DNA from: Pseudomonadota bacterium
Lineage (GTDB): Bacteria > Myxococcota_A > UBA796 > CAJQPC01
Direction of reading: 5' to 3'
DNA length: 45,718 nucleotides
Assembly: GCA_024228935.1 (NCBI GenBank)
Contig: JAAESX010000203.1
Coordinates: forward strand, 1-45,718
Shown here: positions 7,467 through 15,265 of the stretch, in pieces
How the letters are laid out: every line of letters begins with the position of its first letter
Numbering within the stretch: position 1 is the first letter of the stretch
Made by a program: the position numbers and the translations under genes
Notes under the pieces: generated by a model
The model's database searches: none
Seen by the model: the letters and a program-made list of their open reading frames with translations, nothing else
Told to the model about the DNA's origin: nothing

Positions 7467-8470
7467 AGCGACCGCGCCTGGGCGGCCAGCATCCCGCACG
7501 CCGAGTTCTGTTCGGCGCCGACCGAGTAGCGACGGACCACCGGGGCCTTCAGCGCCTGGAGCGCGTCGAAGAAGGCGTTCCGCTCGTCGTCCGTCGAGCG
7601 CCGGTAGTCCGGGCTGTTGACGTCGATGAGGTTGATCCGCAGCGGCAGATCGCCGAAGTGCCGCGCGATGCCCTCGACCTCGTCGAGCGAGTCGTTCACG
7701 CCGCCCAGCAGGACCCAGGCCAGCGTCTGGCGTCGTCCCTGCACCGCGTGAAGCGAGCGCAGCGCCGCGGCCAGCTCGTCCAGGCTCCAGCGTCCGGCCA
7801 TCGGGAGCAGCTCGTTGCGTCGGTGCGGGACCGCGCTGGTGAGCGAGACGACGATGCGGAAGGGGTGCCGCTCGGCCGCGTAGCGATCCAGCTGGGGGAC
7901 CAGGCCGACGGTGCTGATCGAGATGGCCTTCGCCGAGACACGGCCTCCGCAGGGCCGAGCCAGGGTCTGGGCGGCGCGAACCACCGCGTCGTAGTTGTGC
8001 AGCGGCTCGCCCTGGCCCATGAACACCGCGCCGGTCACGCGCCCGGGGGCTTCATCGCGGACGGTCAGGAACGTGCCGACGATCTCGTCGGCGGTCAGGT
8101 GTCGGGTCAGGCCCAGCTTTCCGGTCGCGCAGAACGTGCACTTCATCGCGCAGCCGACCTGGCTCGAGAGGCAGACCGAGAATCTGCCCGGCTTCTCCAG
8201 GGGGATGCGGACCGCCTCGACCACAGCGCCGTCGGAGAGCTCGAACAGGTACCGGACGCTCTTGTCGAGCCCGTCCTCGACCCGGTCCACGACCTGGGGA
8301 CGGCTCCAGTCCAGCGCCTCGGCACGAGCCCGAACGTCCTTTCGGACGGCCTTCTTCATGCCGGCGAGATCGGCGCCGCCCTCGCTGACGAACCGGGCCA
8401 GGATCCGCCTGGCCGAGCCGAGGTCGCAGTCGAGCCTCTCGGCGAGCTCGTCTGGGGTGGCGCTGATCAC
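7433..8470 (-). CDS. RlmN/Cfr-family radical SAM methyltransferase
   Basis: A 345-residue radical SAM protein from GTG 8470, which overlaps the upstream stop by 4 nt. The cluster motif is CAMKCTFC (Cys107, 111, 114). The two extra cysteines needed by RlmN/Cfr chemistry are present, as Cys100 (in SVCLSSQVGC) and Cys325 (in SACGMLAAQ), so methyl transfer through a methyl-cysteine to an RNA adenine C2 or C8 is plausible. Several usual RlmN motifs differ: MGQGEP replaces MGMGEP, VSLTS replaces ISLHA and LLGGVND replaces MLDGVND. The N-terminal accessory domain also appears short. It is probably a distinct clade and may not be the housekeeping A2503 enzyme. It is last in a coupled four-gene minus-strand operon. 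Confidence 0.85.
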   Translation of the reverse strand: MISATPDELAERLDCDLGSARRILARFVSEGGADLAGMKKAVRKDVRARAEALDWSRPQVVDRVEDGLDKSVRYLFELSDGAVVEAVRIPLEKPGRFSVCLSSQVGCAMKCTFCATGKLGLTRHLTADEIVGTFLTVRDEAPGRVTGAVFMGQGEPLHNYDAVVRAAQTLARPCGGRVSAKAISISTVGLVPQLDRYAAERHPFRIVVSLTSAVPHRRNELLPMAGRWSLDELAAALRSLHAVQGRRQTLAWVLLGGVNDSLDEVEGIARHFGDLPLRINLIDVNSPDYRRSTDDERNAFFDALQALKAPVVRRYSVGAEQNSACGMLAAQARSLQIPENPPSTA

Positions 8471-9228
8471 TCGGCGCCGTCGGGCTTGGACCCGCCTCGT
8501 CCTGCGCCGTCGCGGAACCGGGCCGCTCCGACGACGGCCTCGTCGAGCACCTCGAGCCCCAGGTCGAACTCGTGCGCCAGGGCGCTCTCCAGCGACTCGC
8601 CGGCTTGCTCGTAGACCGAGCGGCGGTCGCTCAGCATGCAGGCCTGGGGATGGGAGGCCAGCAGCTCGGCCAGCTCGAGGGCGCGCTCGAGCGCCTCGCC
8701 CGAGTGCACGACGCGGTTCACCAGACCCATCGAGAGCGCCTCGTCCGCGAGGACCGGGCGCCCGGTGAGGATGAGGTCGAGCGCCCGGGACATCCCGATG
8801 AGGCGAGGCAGCCGGACCGTGCCTCCGTCGATGAGGGGCACACCCCAGCGCCGACAGAAGACGCCCAGGACGGCGTCTTCGGCCGCCACGCGCAGGTCGC
8901 ACCACAGCGCCAGCTCGAGACCACCAGCGACGGCGTGGCCCTCGATGGCCGCGACGACCGGCTTGGACAGCGCCATGCGCGAGGGCCCCATCGGACCGTC
9001 ACCGTCTCGCTCGAGCCGGTTGGGCTCGCCCGCTGCGACGGCCTTCAGGTCCGCGCCCGCGCAGAACGTCCCGACGCCGGTCAGCACGGCGACGCGCGCG
9101 GTGTCGTCGGCGTCGAAGTCCCGGAAGGCGCGGGCGAGAGCCGCGGCCGTGGCCCGATCGACGGCGTTCTTCACCTCGGGTCGGAACAGCGAGATGACGG
9201 TCACGCGGCCCGTCTCGACGCGGATCAC
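8467..9228 (-). CDS. Enoyl-CoA hydratase/isomerase (crotonase-fold) family protein
   Basis: A 253-residue crotonase-fold protein from GTG 9228 (VIRVETGRV), overlapping the LysR stop by 4 nt. The oxyanion-hole segments are clear: GTFCAGADLKA and EGHAVAGGLELALWCDL. The region that carries the two catalytic glutamates in classical hydratases reads CRRWGVPLIDGGTVRLPRLIG, so the usual Glu pair is not evident. That pattern marks a widespread subfamily of uncertain activity. It could act on another acyl-CoA reaction, such as isomerisation or hydrolysis, in fatty acid or aromatic degradation. The neighbouring LysR-type regulator may control it. Confidence in the fold is high and in the reaction low. 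Confidence 0.9.
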   Translation of the reverse strand: MIRVETGRVTVISLFRPEVKNAVDRATAAALARAFRDFDADDTARVAVLTGVGTFCAGADLKAVAAGEPNRLERDGDGPMGPSRMALSKPVVAAIEGHAVAGGLELALWCDLRVAAEDAVLGVFCRRWGVPLIDGGTVRLPRLIGMSRALDLILTGRPVLADEALSMGLVNRVVHSGEALERALELAELLASHPQACMLSDRRSVYEQAGESLESALAHEFDLGLEVLDEAVVGAARFRDGAGRGGSKPDGAE

Positions 9229-10181
9229 GCGTCGTCCTTCGCCGGCTCGTCGAGGTGCATGCAGTCCGCCGGCTCGACCACGCCGCGAGCGACCTCGGCC
9301 ACGAGCGCCCGCAGGAAACGATGTCCGGCGTCGTGGCGGTAGCGCTCGTGCCACAGCTGGCGGATGGTGAAGGTCGGCAGCTCGAGCGGGGGCGGCATGA
9401 TCTGGAGTCCCAGCATCGGCGCGAGCTTGCACGCCAGGCGGCTGGCCAGCGTCAGCACCATGTCCGTCCGGGCCACCACCATCGGGGCCACGACGAAGTG
9501 GGGGACACGCAGGGCGACCCGGCGCGACCGGCCCTGCTGCTCGAGGAAGTGGTCGACGACGCCCGGGCCCCGGCCGCTGGCCGAGATCAGGACGTGATCC
9601 AGCTCGCAGTAGGTGTCCAGGTCCAGACCGTTCTCCAGAGCCGGGTGCCCCTCGCGGGCGACGCAGACGAACCGGTCTCGAAACAGCGCCTGCTGCACGT
9701 GGCCGGCCGGGACGTCGCGAAAGACGCCCAGCGCGATGTCGAGGCCGCCTCCCGAGAGCGCGGTCCGCGGCAGCTCCGAGCCCATGGGGCGCACGGTCAG
9801 GTCGACGCCGGGCGCGCGCTGGCTGATGAACTCGGTCAGCCCGGGGAGCAGCACCATCTCGGCGTAGTCCGTCGACGCGATGCGAAAGGCGCGCTTGGCG
9901 GTCGTGGCGTCGAACGAGGCGTCGTGGTTCAGCGCCCGGTGCAGCGTGGCGAGCGATGCGCGGATGGGTCCGTGCAGCTCCAGCGCTCGCGGCGTCGGCA
10001 CCATGCGGCCGCCGGCACGGACCAGCAGCTCGTCGCCAAGGGCTCCGCGCAGGCGCTTCAGGGCGTTGCTCATCGCGGGCTGCGAGATCCCGACGACCCG
10101 GGCGGCTCGGGTGACGCTGCCCTCCTGGAGCAGGGCGTCGAACGCGACGAGCAGGTTCAGATCGAGCTCGGAGAGCTGCAT
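9225..10181 (-). CDS. LysR-family transcriptional regulator
   Basis: A 318-residue LTTR beginning MQLSELDLNLLVAFDALLQEGSVTRAAR. The winged helix-turn-helix spans about residues 5-65 (VGISQPAMSNALKRLRGALGDELLVR) and is followed by a linker helix and a LysR substrate-binding domain to the end. Regulators of this NodD/NahR-like shape usually respond to small aromatic or acyl co-inducers; the ligand here is unknown. The ATG overlaps the stop of the upstream dehydratase gene by one base (TGATG), and its own stop overlaps the crotonase start (GTGA). It therefore sits inside an operon instead of in the usual divergent arrangement. Confidence 0.94.
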   Translation of the reverse strand: MQLSELDLNLLVAFDALLQEGSVTRAARVVGISQPAMSNALKRLRGALGDELLVRAGGRMVPTPRALELHGPIRASLATLHRALNHDASFDATTAKRAFRIASTDYAEMVLLPGLTEFISQRAPGVDLTVRPMGSELPRTALSGGGLDIALGVFRDVPAGHVQQALFRDRFVCVAREGHPALENGLDLDTYCELDHVLISASGRGPGVVDHFLEQQGRSRRVALRVPHFVVAPMVVARTDMVLTLASRLACKLAPMLGLQIMPPPLELPTFTIRQLWHERYRHDAGHRFLRALVAEVARGVVEPADCMHLDEPAKDDA

Positions 10182-10471
10182 CAGGGTGCCCAGGTGTCGA
10201 TGGCGCGGGCCATCTTCAGGTCCAGCTCGGACAGGCCGCCGACGTCGTGGGTCGCCAGCGTGACGTCGACGCGGTTCCAGACGTTGAACCACTCGGGGTG
10301 GTGGTTCAGCTTCTCGGCCAGGAGCGCGACCTTGGACATGAACGCCCAGGCGTGACGGAAGTCCTTGAAGGTGATTGTGCGCGCGATGGCCTCGCGGTTC
10401 TCGACGAGGGACCAGTCGGGCAGCGCGGCGAGCGCGTCGGCGCGCTGCGCGTCGTCGAGTCGGGTGGCCAT
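10181..10471 (-). CDS. phhB: 4a-hydroxytetrahydrobiopterin (pterin-4a-carbinolamine) dehydratase
   Basis: A 96-residue protein of the PCD/DCoH family. The active-site signature EKLNHHPEWFNVWNRVDV (about 53-70, with His57-His58-Pro59), a later His75 and the distal Asp in GLSELDLKMA are all present. The family dehydrates 4a-hydroxy-tetrahydropterin formed by pterin-dependent amino-acid hydroxylases; no such hydroxylase is in this window. The start is supported by a GGAGGT Shine-Dalgarno (plus-strand 10478-10483) 6 nt before the ATG. It is first in the minus-strand operon running to the RlmN-like gene and diverges from the START-like gene with only 34 bp between the start codons. Confidence 0.95.
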   Translation of the reverse strand: MATRLDDAQRADALAALPDWSLVENREAIARTITFKDFRHAWAFMSKVALLAEKLNHHPEWFNVWNRVDVTLATHDVGGLSELDLKMARAIDTWAP

Positions 10472-10489
10472 GCGGGAACCTCCGGGGAG

Positions 10490-10495
10490 CGGATA
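10490..10495 (-). promoter_or_regulatory. Putative -10 hexamer TATCCG for the phhB operon
   Basis: On the minus strand TATCCG ends 18 nt before the phhB ATG, leaving room for the GGAGGT site in a short leader. Its TA overlaps that of the opposing hexamer TAGGCT. The sixth base is G instead of T, so the match is partial. Confidence 0.4.
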
Positions 10496-10499
10496 GGCT
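10494..10499 (+). promoter_or_regulatory. Putative leaderless -10 hexamer TAGGCT for the START-like gene
   Basis: TAGGCT lies exactly 6 nt before GTG 10506 without a Shine-Dalgarno. It is embedded in a small palindrome (AGGC TTA GCCT, 10495-10505). Confidence 0.55.
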
Positions 10500-10505
10500 T
10501 AGCCT

Positions 10506-11276
10506 GTGCTCGCACTCCTCCCCATCACCGCTGCACACGCTGCGCCGACAGGCAAGGAGCTGCAAGCCGCGTGGGAGGTCCACGCCGATGCGCTGACCGA
10601 GCACGGACGTGTGCCAGTGCCCTCGCTCTCGGCCGAGCAGTGGGACGACGTCAGCTCGGGCGACGTCGTGCGCTGGCGGCAGGAGATCGAGGGTGCGGTC
10701 GATGGCGCCGTCGGCGTCGGCTGGCTCCCCTATGCGAACGAGCACATCTGGGTCGGCGCGCTCGACGACGTGCACAACCACCTGGCCGACGGTCTGACCG
10801 AGGTCTGGCTCGAGGGGACCTCGCCCGGCCACAAGGTGCTCTACCAGCACTACGACGTCCCAGCGCCGTTCGCGGATCGCCACTGGGTCGTCGTCGTCGA
10901 GCACAACCCGGACCTGTACGAGGCCACCGATGGCGTCGTGTGGGAGCGGGTCTGGGACCTGGACGAGCGCGGCAGCAAGGCGCTCTCCGATGTGCCCGAG
11001 GACACCATCGACAACCCCGACGAGTCCTTGTGGACGCCGGTCAACCAGGGCGGCTGGACGCTCGTGCCGGCCGGCGAGGGCGCCATCGTCGTCTACCAGG
11101 TCCGCTCGGACATCGGCGGCAACGTCCCGGACGAGCTGGTCGTGCGGTTCGCGATGACGTCGCTCGGGCAGATGGTCGACCACCTCTCGCAGCTCGCCTC
11201 GGGCGTCGAGGAGCACTACGTCGGCGACCACTTCCTCATCACCCGGCCCGATCTGCAGGAGCTCCCGACCTACTGA
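10506..11276 (+). CDS. Secreted START/SRPBCC-like lipid-binding domain protein
   Basis: A 256-residue protein with a short Sec signal peptide (MLALLPITAAHA, cleavage likely before APTG). The rest matches the pattern of START or polyketide-cyclase-like proteins: an amphipathic N-terminal helix (GKELQAAWEVHADALTEHG), then alternating strands such as YQHYDVPAPFADRHWVVVVEHN and GAIVVYQVRSDIGGNVPDELV, and a long C-terminal helix (MTSLGQMVDHLSQLASGVEEHY). Such domains form a hydrophobic ligand cavity; periplasmic lipid binding is inferred. The GTG start at 10506 gives the complete signal peptide and lies 6 nt after a TAGGCT hexamer, with no ribosome-binding site. Its last 7 bp overlap the convergent methyltransferase gene. 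Confidence 0.8.
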   Translation: MLALLPITAAHAAPTGKELQAAWEVHADALTEHGRVPVPSLSAEQWDDVSSGDVVRWRQEIEGAVDGAVGVGWLPYANEHIWVGALDDVHNHLADGLTEVWLEGTSPGHKVLYQHYDVPAPFADRHWVVVVEHNPDLYEATDGVVWERVWDLDERGSKALSDVPEDTIDNPDESLWTPVNQGGWTLVPAGEGAIVVYQVRSDIGGNVPDELVVRFAMTSLGQMVDHLSQLASGVEEHYVGDHFLITRPDLQELPTY

Positions 11277-11995
11277 GCGTCGCCCTTCGTCGCGACGACC
11301 ATGTGGAGGCGGGAGAACGGCGCCGGGAGGATGCCGGTCTGCACGTCGACGGTGAAGCCCTCGGCCTCGAGCAGCGCCGTGCTCGTCTCGGTCGTGAAGC
11401 CCAGGTAGTACATGACGAACGGCGGGTCGATGACCGCATTCCGGACGAGCATCGCGGCGTTGAACAGCCGGTACGGGAGCGCCTTCACATCGAACTTCGA
11501 GATCTCCGGGTGCGTCACGTACGCGAACCGTCCGCCGGGCTTCAGGCACTGCTTCACACCGGCGACCAGTTCCTTTTCCTCACGCGGAAGGAAGTGTCCG
11601 AAGGCCCCGAAGCAGGTGACGAGGTCGAACTCTTCGTGAAAAGGGGGTGCGAGAGCATCGCCTTTCACGCATTCGTTCGGCGCGATTCCGGGGGCGTTTG
11701 CGCAGTGCTTCGCCGCCTGGTCGAGCATCCCCTGAGAGCCGTCGAGGCCGACATTTCGATGCCTCGCCAGCCGCCGATTCCAGTACATCGCCGCGCCGGT
11801 CCCGCAGCACATGTCCAAGGTCGAATCGACACTCTGCTCGCCTCCAAGGTGGTTCGACACCGCCTCGAGGATGACGTCCGGTGTACGGAACGGGGTGGCG
11901 TCGAACTTGGGGGCGAGCTTGTCGTATCCGTCCTCCAGATTGCAGAGCGATTGGTCGAGCAGCTCCCAGAAGGTCGGGCCGTCAGGTTGGAACAT
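11270..11995 (-). CDS. Class I SAM-dependent methyltransferase
   Basis: A 241-residue methyltransferase of the Methyltransf_11/25 type. Motif I is LDMCCGTGAA (60-69), followed by the acidic loop VGLDGSQGMLDQA, motif IV FDLVTCFGAFGHF and the post-motif LKPGGRFAYVTHP. The N-terminus contains DGYDKLAPKFD, a common lead-in for this group. The substrate is unknown. The start is supported by GGAG shortly before the ATG at 11995. The middle of the gene uses more A/T-ending codons than its neighbours, perhaps reflecting different origin or lower expression. It converges with the START-like gene (7-bp overlap) and diverges from the two-zinc-module gene. Confidence 0.92.
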   Translation of the reverse strand: MFQPDGPTFWELLDQSLCNLEDGYDKLAPKFDATPFRTPDVILEAVSNHLGGEQSVDSTLDMCCGTGAAMYWNRRLARHRNVGLDGSQGMLDQAAKHCANAPGIAPNECVKGDALAPPFHEEFDLVTCFGAFGHFLPREEKELVAGVKQCLKPGGRFAYVTHPEISKFDVKALPYRLFNAAMLVRNAVIDPPFVMYYLGFTTETSTALLEAEGFTVDVQTGILPAPFSRLHMVVATKGDAQ

Positions 11996-12081
11996 GTGGG
12001 TCTCCTGACCGCCGGGTCACGTGACGAAAAGGTACGTCGTGGTTAGTTGCGAACGGCCTTTCTATTGCCTGAGGGAGATTC

Positions 12082-12537
12082 ATGGCTTGGCGGATGTCCT
12101 GCCCCAAGTGCTACTCGGCGAACCTCGAGCTGGAGCGCGACCGTCGCGTTGCCGGAATCCGGGGTCCGCACCAGGTCCAGCTCCACTGTTTCACGTGCGG
12201 ATTCGTCCTGTACGGCGAGAAGTCGGTGCAGGAGGAATGCGACAAGCAGTACGCGGAATACCTGCGGAACGGCAACGTCGACCCGGACCCGCCGAAGCCC
12301 CCTGTTCCCGCGAAGACCCAGACCACTCCGGCGGCCGAGGCTCCGCGCGCTGCTGAGACGCCCGCTGCCAAGGCGGAGTCGAGCTCGGCCGAGGGCGACG
12401 CCGCGATGCCGGCCTCGGGTGTGCAGATGTGCATGTGGGCGGGCTGCGGAAAGCAGGCTCGTCCGCGCAGCAAGTACTGCTCGCGCAACTGCTCGAACAA
12501 GAATGCTCGGGCCCGGCACGCGGCGCGCAAGAAGTAG
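12082..12537 (+). CDS. Small protein with two distinct zinc-binding modules and a Pro/Ala linker
   Basis: A 151-residue protein. The N-terminal module is a zinc ribbon with CPKC (Cys7, Cys10) and CFTC (Cys36, Cys39). It is followed by a low-complexity Pro/Ala/Glu/Lys linker (about 68-112). The C-terminal module has CMWAGC (Cys117, Cys122) and YCSRNC (Cys133, Cys137), ending in a basic tail (KNARARHAARKK) that could contact nucleic acid. The pattern suggests an RNA- or DNA-associated adaptor, but no known family was recognised. GGGAG 6 bases before ATG 12082 supports the start. It converges with the MATE gene, with 11 bp between stops. Confidence 0.8.
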   Translation: MAWRMSCPKCYSANLELERDRRVAGIRGPHQVQLHCFTCGFVLYGEKSVQEECDKQYAEYLRNGNVDPDPPKPPVPAKTQTTPAAEAPRAAETPAAKAESSSAEGDAAMPASGVQMCMWAGCGKQARPRSKYCSRNCSNKNARARHAARKK

Positions 12538-12548
12538 CGAGCCGAGGG

Positions 12549-13886
12549 TCAGACCTCGATTCGCACCCACTTCCCTCGCTGCCAGAAGGCGGCGAGGATG
12601 CCGGCCTGCAGCAGGCGGTAGCCGATCTGCGCGATCCAGATGGCGGTCAGGCCGAGGCCCAGGACCGGCCCGACCAGCGCCGCGACGGGCAGGAAGAGCC
12701 CCCACTGGAGCGCTGTGGCGGTGATGGCCACGCGTCGGGCGTCGCCCGCACCCGGCAGGGCGTTCATCAGCACCAGGCCCACGCCGTCGAGCGCGATGAA
12801 CAGGCCGAAGATGCGCAGCGGATTCCGCGCGGTGTCCAGCGTCTCGGGCGTCTCCAGGAACGGGGACAGGAAGACATCGGGCACCGTGGTCATCGCCAGT
12901 CCGAGGACGCCCATCACGACGATGGCTACCTTGACGACGTCCCAGCCCCACCGCTTGGCGTCCGCCACGTCCTTGCGGCCCAGGGCCTGGCCGGCGAGCG
13001 AGGCGCCGGTGATGCCGAGGCCGAGGCCTGGGAGCAGGGCCACGAGCATGACGTTCACCAGGACCGCCGCCGCGGCGCCGTCCTGGGTGCTCATGCGGGT
13101 GATGATGGCGAACAGCGCGACCCAGCCGGCGGCGAACAGGAACTGCTGGATGCCGCTGGGGAGCGACAGGCGCAGCATGGTCTTCATCGTGGCCGCGTCG
13201 GGCAGACCACGCAGGAAACCGCCGTCGCGGGCCAGCCCCAGCGCCTGCGCGATGTACAGGCCCGTGCCGAACCAGGTCGCGATGGCCGAGGCGATGCCCG
13301 CTCCGACCGCGCCGTACTCGGGCAGGCCCAGGTTCCCGTAGATGAGCCCGTAGTTCAGCCCGATGTTCACGATGTGCATCGCGACGAGCGTGCGCAGGTA
13401 GATGGGCGAGCGGTTGACGCCGTTCCAGTAGCCCCGGAACGCGAAGTTCATGCCGACGGCGACCATCGCGCACAGGCGGGCCTGCAGGTAGGGCACGCCC
13501 ACGGCGGACACGTTGTCGTCCGGTGCGATGAACGGGAATGCGTACGGAGCGACCCAGAGGAAGAACGCCGAGAGCGGGATCGAGAGCGCGATCGCGGCGA
13601 GCAGGCCGCCGTTCAGGGGAACCGCGAGCTCGGCGGCCCGCCGCTCGCCGAGGCGTCGGGCGGCCATCGCCTGGACGCCCGAGCTGAGGCCCATCACGAA
13701 CGCCACGCACATGAAGTTCGCGAAGCTGGCGGCGCCCACCGCGGCGAGCGCGTCGTCGCCCATGTCGCCGACCATCGCCGTGTCGACGAGGTTCAGGACG
13801 TTCTGGCTGACCATCCCGCCGATGATGGGCAGCGCGAGCACGAGGATCTGCTTCGTGCGGGAGCCGGCCACACACGGAGCTATCAC
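12549..13886 (-). CDS. MATE-family multidrug/metabolite exporter
   Basis: A 445-residue polytopic membrane protein with about twelve hydrophobic segments. It begins after the short cytosolic lead SRTKQILVLALPIIGGMVSQNVLNLVDTAMVG, which is the MATE N-terminal signature. The second half repeats the pattern (LRLSLPSGIQQFLFAAGWVALF, then GITGASLAGQALGRKD). These are Na+ or H+ antiporters for drugs or cationic metabolites. The GTG at 13886 is only 17 bp from the divergent eutB GTG; a second in-frame GTG at 13871 (VAGSRTK) is an equally good start and would leave room for a promoter. Proximity to eut genes does not by itself show a role in ethanolamine metabolism. Confidence 0.92.
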   Translation of the reverse strand: MIAPCVAGSRTKQILVLALPIIGGMVSQNVLNLVDTAMVGDMGDDALAAVGAASFANFMCVAFVMGLSSGVQAMAARRLGERRAAELAVPLNGGLLAAIALSIPLSAFFLWVAPYAFPFIAPDDNVSAVGVPYLQARLCAMVAVGMNFAFRGYWNGVNRSPIYLRTLVAMHIVNIGLNYGLIYGNLGLPEYGAVGAGIASAIATWFGTGLYIAQALGLARDGGFLRGLPDAATMKTMLRLSLPSGIQQFLFAAGWVALFAIITRMSTQDGAAAAVLVNVMLVALLPGLGLGITGASLAGQALGRKDVADAKRWGWDVVKVAIVVMGVLGLAMTTVPDVFLSPFLETPETLDTARNPLRIFGLFIALDGVGLVLMNALPGAGDARRVAITATALQWGLFLPVAALVGPVLGLGLTAIWIAQIGYRLLQAGILAAFWQRGKWVRIEV

Positions 13887-13887
13887 T

Positions 13888-13893
13888 GGGATA
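13888..13893 (-). promoter_or_regulatory. Possible -10 hexamer TATCCC toward the MATE gene
   Basis: The minus-strand TATCCC shares TA with the opposing TAGGGT. It ends 1 nt before GTG 13886 and 16 nt before GTG 13871, so if it is used, the downstream start is the real one. The last base does not match TANNNT. Confidence 0.3.
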
Positions 13894-13897
13894 GGGT
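13892..13897 (+). promoter_or_regulatory. Putative leaderless -10 hexamer TAGGGT for the eut operon
   Basis: TAGGGT lies exactly 6 nt before GTG 13904 with no Shine-Dalgarno. The context GATAGG at a 14-nt offset from the start is identical to that before GTG 10506. Confidence 0.55.
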
Positions 13898-13903
13898 TCG
13901 CGC

Positions 13904-15265
13904 GTGAAGCTGGCAGCGACCATCCGGGGCCACAACTGGACGTTTTCGGACGTGCGCGAGGTGCTGGCCAAGGCCAACCCGCCGAAGAGCGGGGACGACC
14001 TGGCAGGGGTGAGCGCCCGGGACCCCGTCGAGCGGGTCGCTGCGCGCGCCGTGCTCTCGAACCTGACGCTGGCCCAGCTGCGCGAGAACCCAGTCGTTCC
14101 CTACGAGATCGACGAGGTCACCCGGCTGGTCGAGGACACGCTGGACCCCCAGGCATTCGCTGCGGTGAAGCACCTGTCGGTCGGCGAGTTCCGGCAGTGG
14201 CTCCTCGACGACCGGACCACCGGCGAGATGATGCGTTCCATCGCGATGGGCCTCACGCCGGAGATGGCCTCGGCCGTCTGCAAGCTGATGTCGAACATGG
14301 ACCTGATGGTCGCGGGCGCCAAGGCCCGGGTTGTCGTCCGCGCGAACAACACGCTGGGCCTCCCCGGTCGGTTCTCTTCCCGGCTCCAGCCGAACCACCC
14401 CACCGACGACGTCGACGGCATCCTCTTCTCCATGCGCGAGGGGCTCTCGTATGGCTGTGGGGATGCGGTCATCGGGGTGAACCCCGCGACGGACTCGCCC
14501 GAGTCGACAGCCGAGATCCTCCAGGCCATCGACGCGGTGATGAAGCGGAACGCCATCCCGACCCAGCACTGCGTCCTGTCGCACGTGACGGTCCAGATGA
14601 AGGCGCTCGAGCTGGGCTGCCCGATGGACCTGATGTTCCAGTCGTTCGCTGGCTCGGAGAAGGCGAACGAGGCCTTCGGCATCTCGGTCTCGCTGATGGA
14701 CGAGGCGCACCAGCAGATGAAGGCGATGGGCTCGACCCTGGGGCCGAACTGCATGTACTTCGAGACGGGGCAGGGGAGCGCGCTGTCCTCAGACGCCCAT
14801 CACGGCGCCGACCAGCTCACGATGGAGGCGCGCTGCTACGGCTTCGCTCGCCGCTACGACCCGTTCCTGGTGAACACCGTCGTCGGCTTCATCGGGCCCG
14901 AGTACCTCGAGGACGGGCCGCAGATCACGCGAGCTGGCCTCGAGGACCACTTCATGGGCAAGCTCATGGGCCTGCCGATGGGCGTGGACGCCTGCTTCAC
15001 GTACCACGCACGCATGAGCCAGGACGAGCTCGAGAGCCTGAAGGTCCTGCTCGGCGTGGCCGGCTGCAGCTACCTGATGTCCATGCCGGTCGGCGACGAC
15101 ATCATGCTGAACTACCAGTCCACGAGCTACCACGACGTGCCCAGCGTCCGGGCTCTGGTGAACAAGCGCGCCGCACCCGAGTTCGATGCCTGGCTCAACC
15201 GCGTCGGCATCCTGGACGGAGACCGCGTCGGCGAGCGCTTCGGTGACCCCGGGGTCATCGCATGA
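13904..15265 (+). CDS. eutB: Ethanolamine ammonia-lyase large subunit
   Basis: A 453-residue protein matching EutB over its full length. Recognisable segments include RANNTLGLPGRFSSRLQPNHPTDD, EGLSYGCGDAVIGVNPATDS, the LSHVTVQMKALELGCP stretch and the TGQGSALSSDAHHGADQLTMEAR block that lines the active site. With EutC it forms the adenosylcobalamin-dependent lyase that converts ethanolamine to acetaldehyde and ammonia. GTG 13904 is used, with no leader. The stop overlaps the eutC start (ATGA, 15262-15265). It heads a three-gene operon. No cobalamin reactivase (eutA), transporter or aldehyde dehydrogenase gene is adjacent. Confidence 0.97.
   Translation: MKLAATIRGHNWTFSDVREVLAKANPPKSGDDLAGVSARDPVERVAARAVLSNLTLAQLRENPVVPYEIDEVTRLVEDTLDPQAFAAVKHLSVGEFRQWLLDDRTTGEMMRSIAMGLTPEMASAVCKLMSNMDLMVAGAKARVVVRANNTLGLPGRFSSRLQPNHPTDDVDGILFSMREGLSYGCGDAVIGVNPATDSPESTAEILQAIDAVMKRNAIPTQHCVLSHVTVQMKALELGCPMDLMFQSFAGSEKANEAFGISVSLMDEAHQQMKAMGSTLGPNCMYFETGQGSALSSDAHHGADQLTMEARCYGFARRYDPFLVNTVVGFIGPEYLEDGPQITRAGLEDHFMGKLMGLPMGVDACFTYHARMSQDELESLKVLLGVAGCSYLMSMPVGDDIMLNYQSTSYHDVPSVRALVNKRAAPEFDAWLNRVGILDGDRVGERFGDPGVIA

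Noticed and set aside
12549..13886. The MATE gene as an ethanolamine transporter of the eut operon
   Set aside because: It is on the opposite strand and matches MATE, not EutH or Eat; proximity alone is not evidence.
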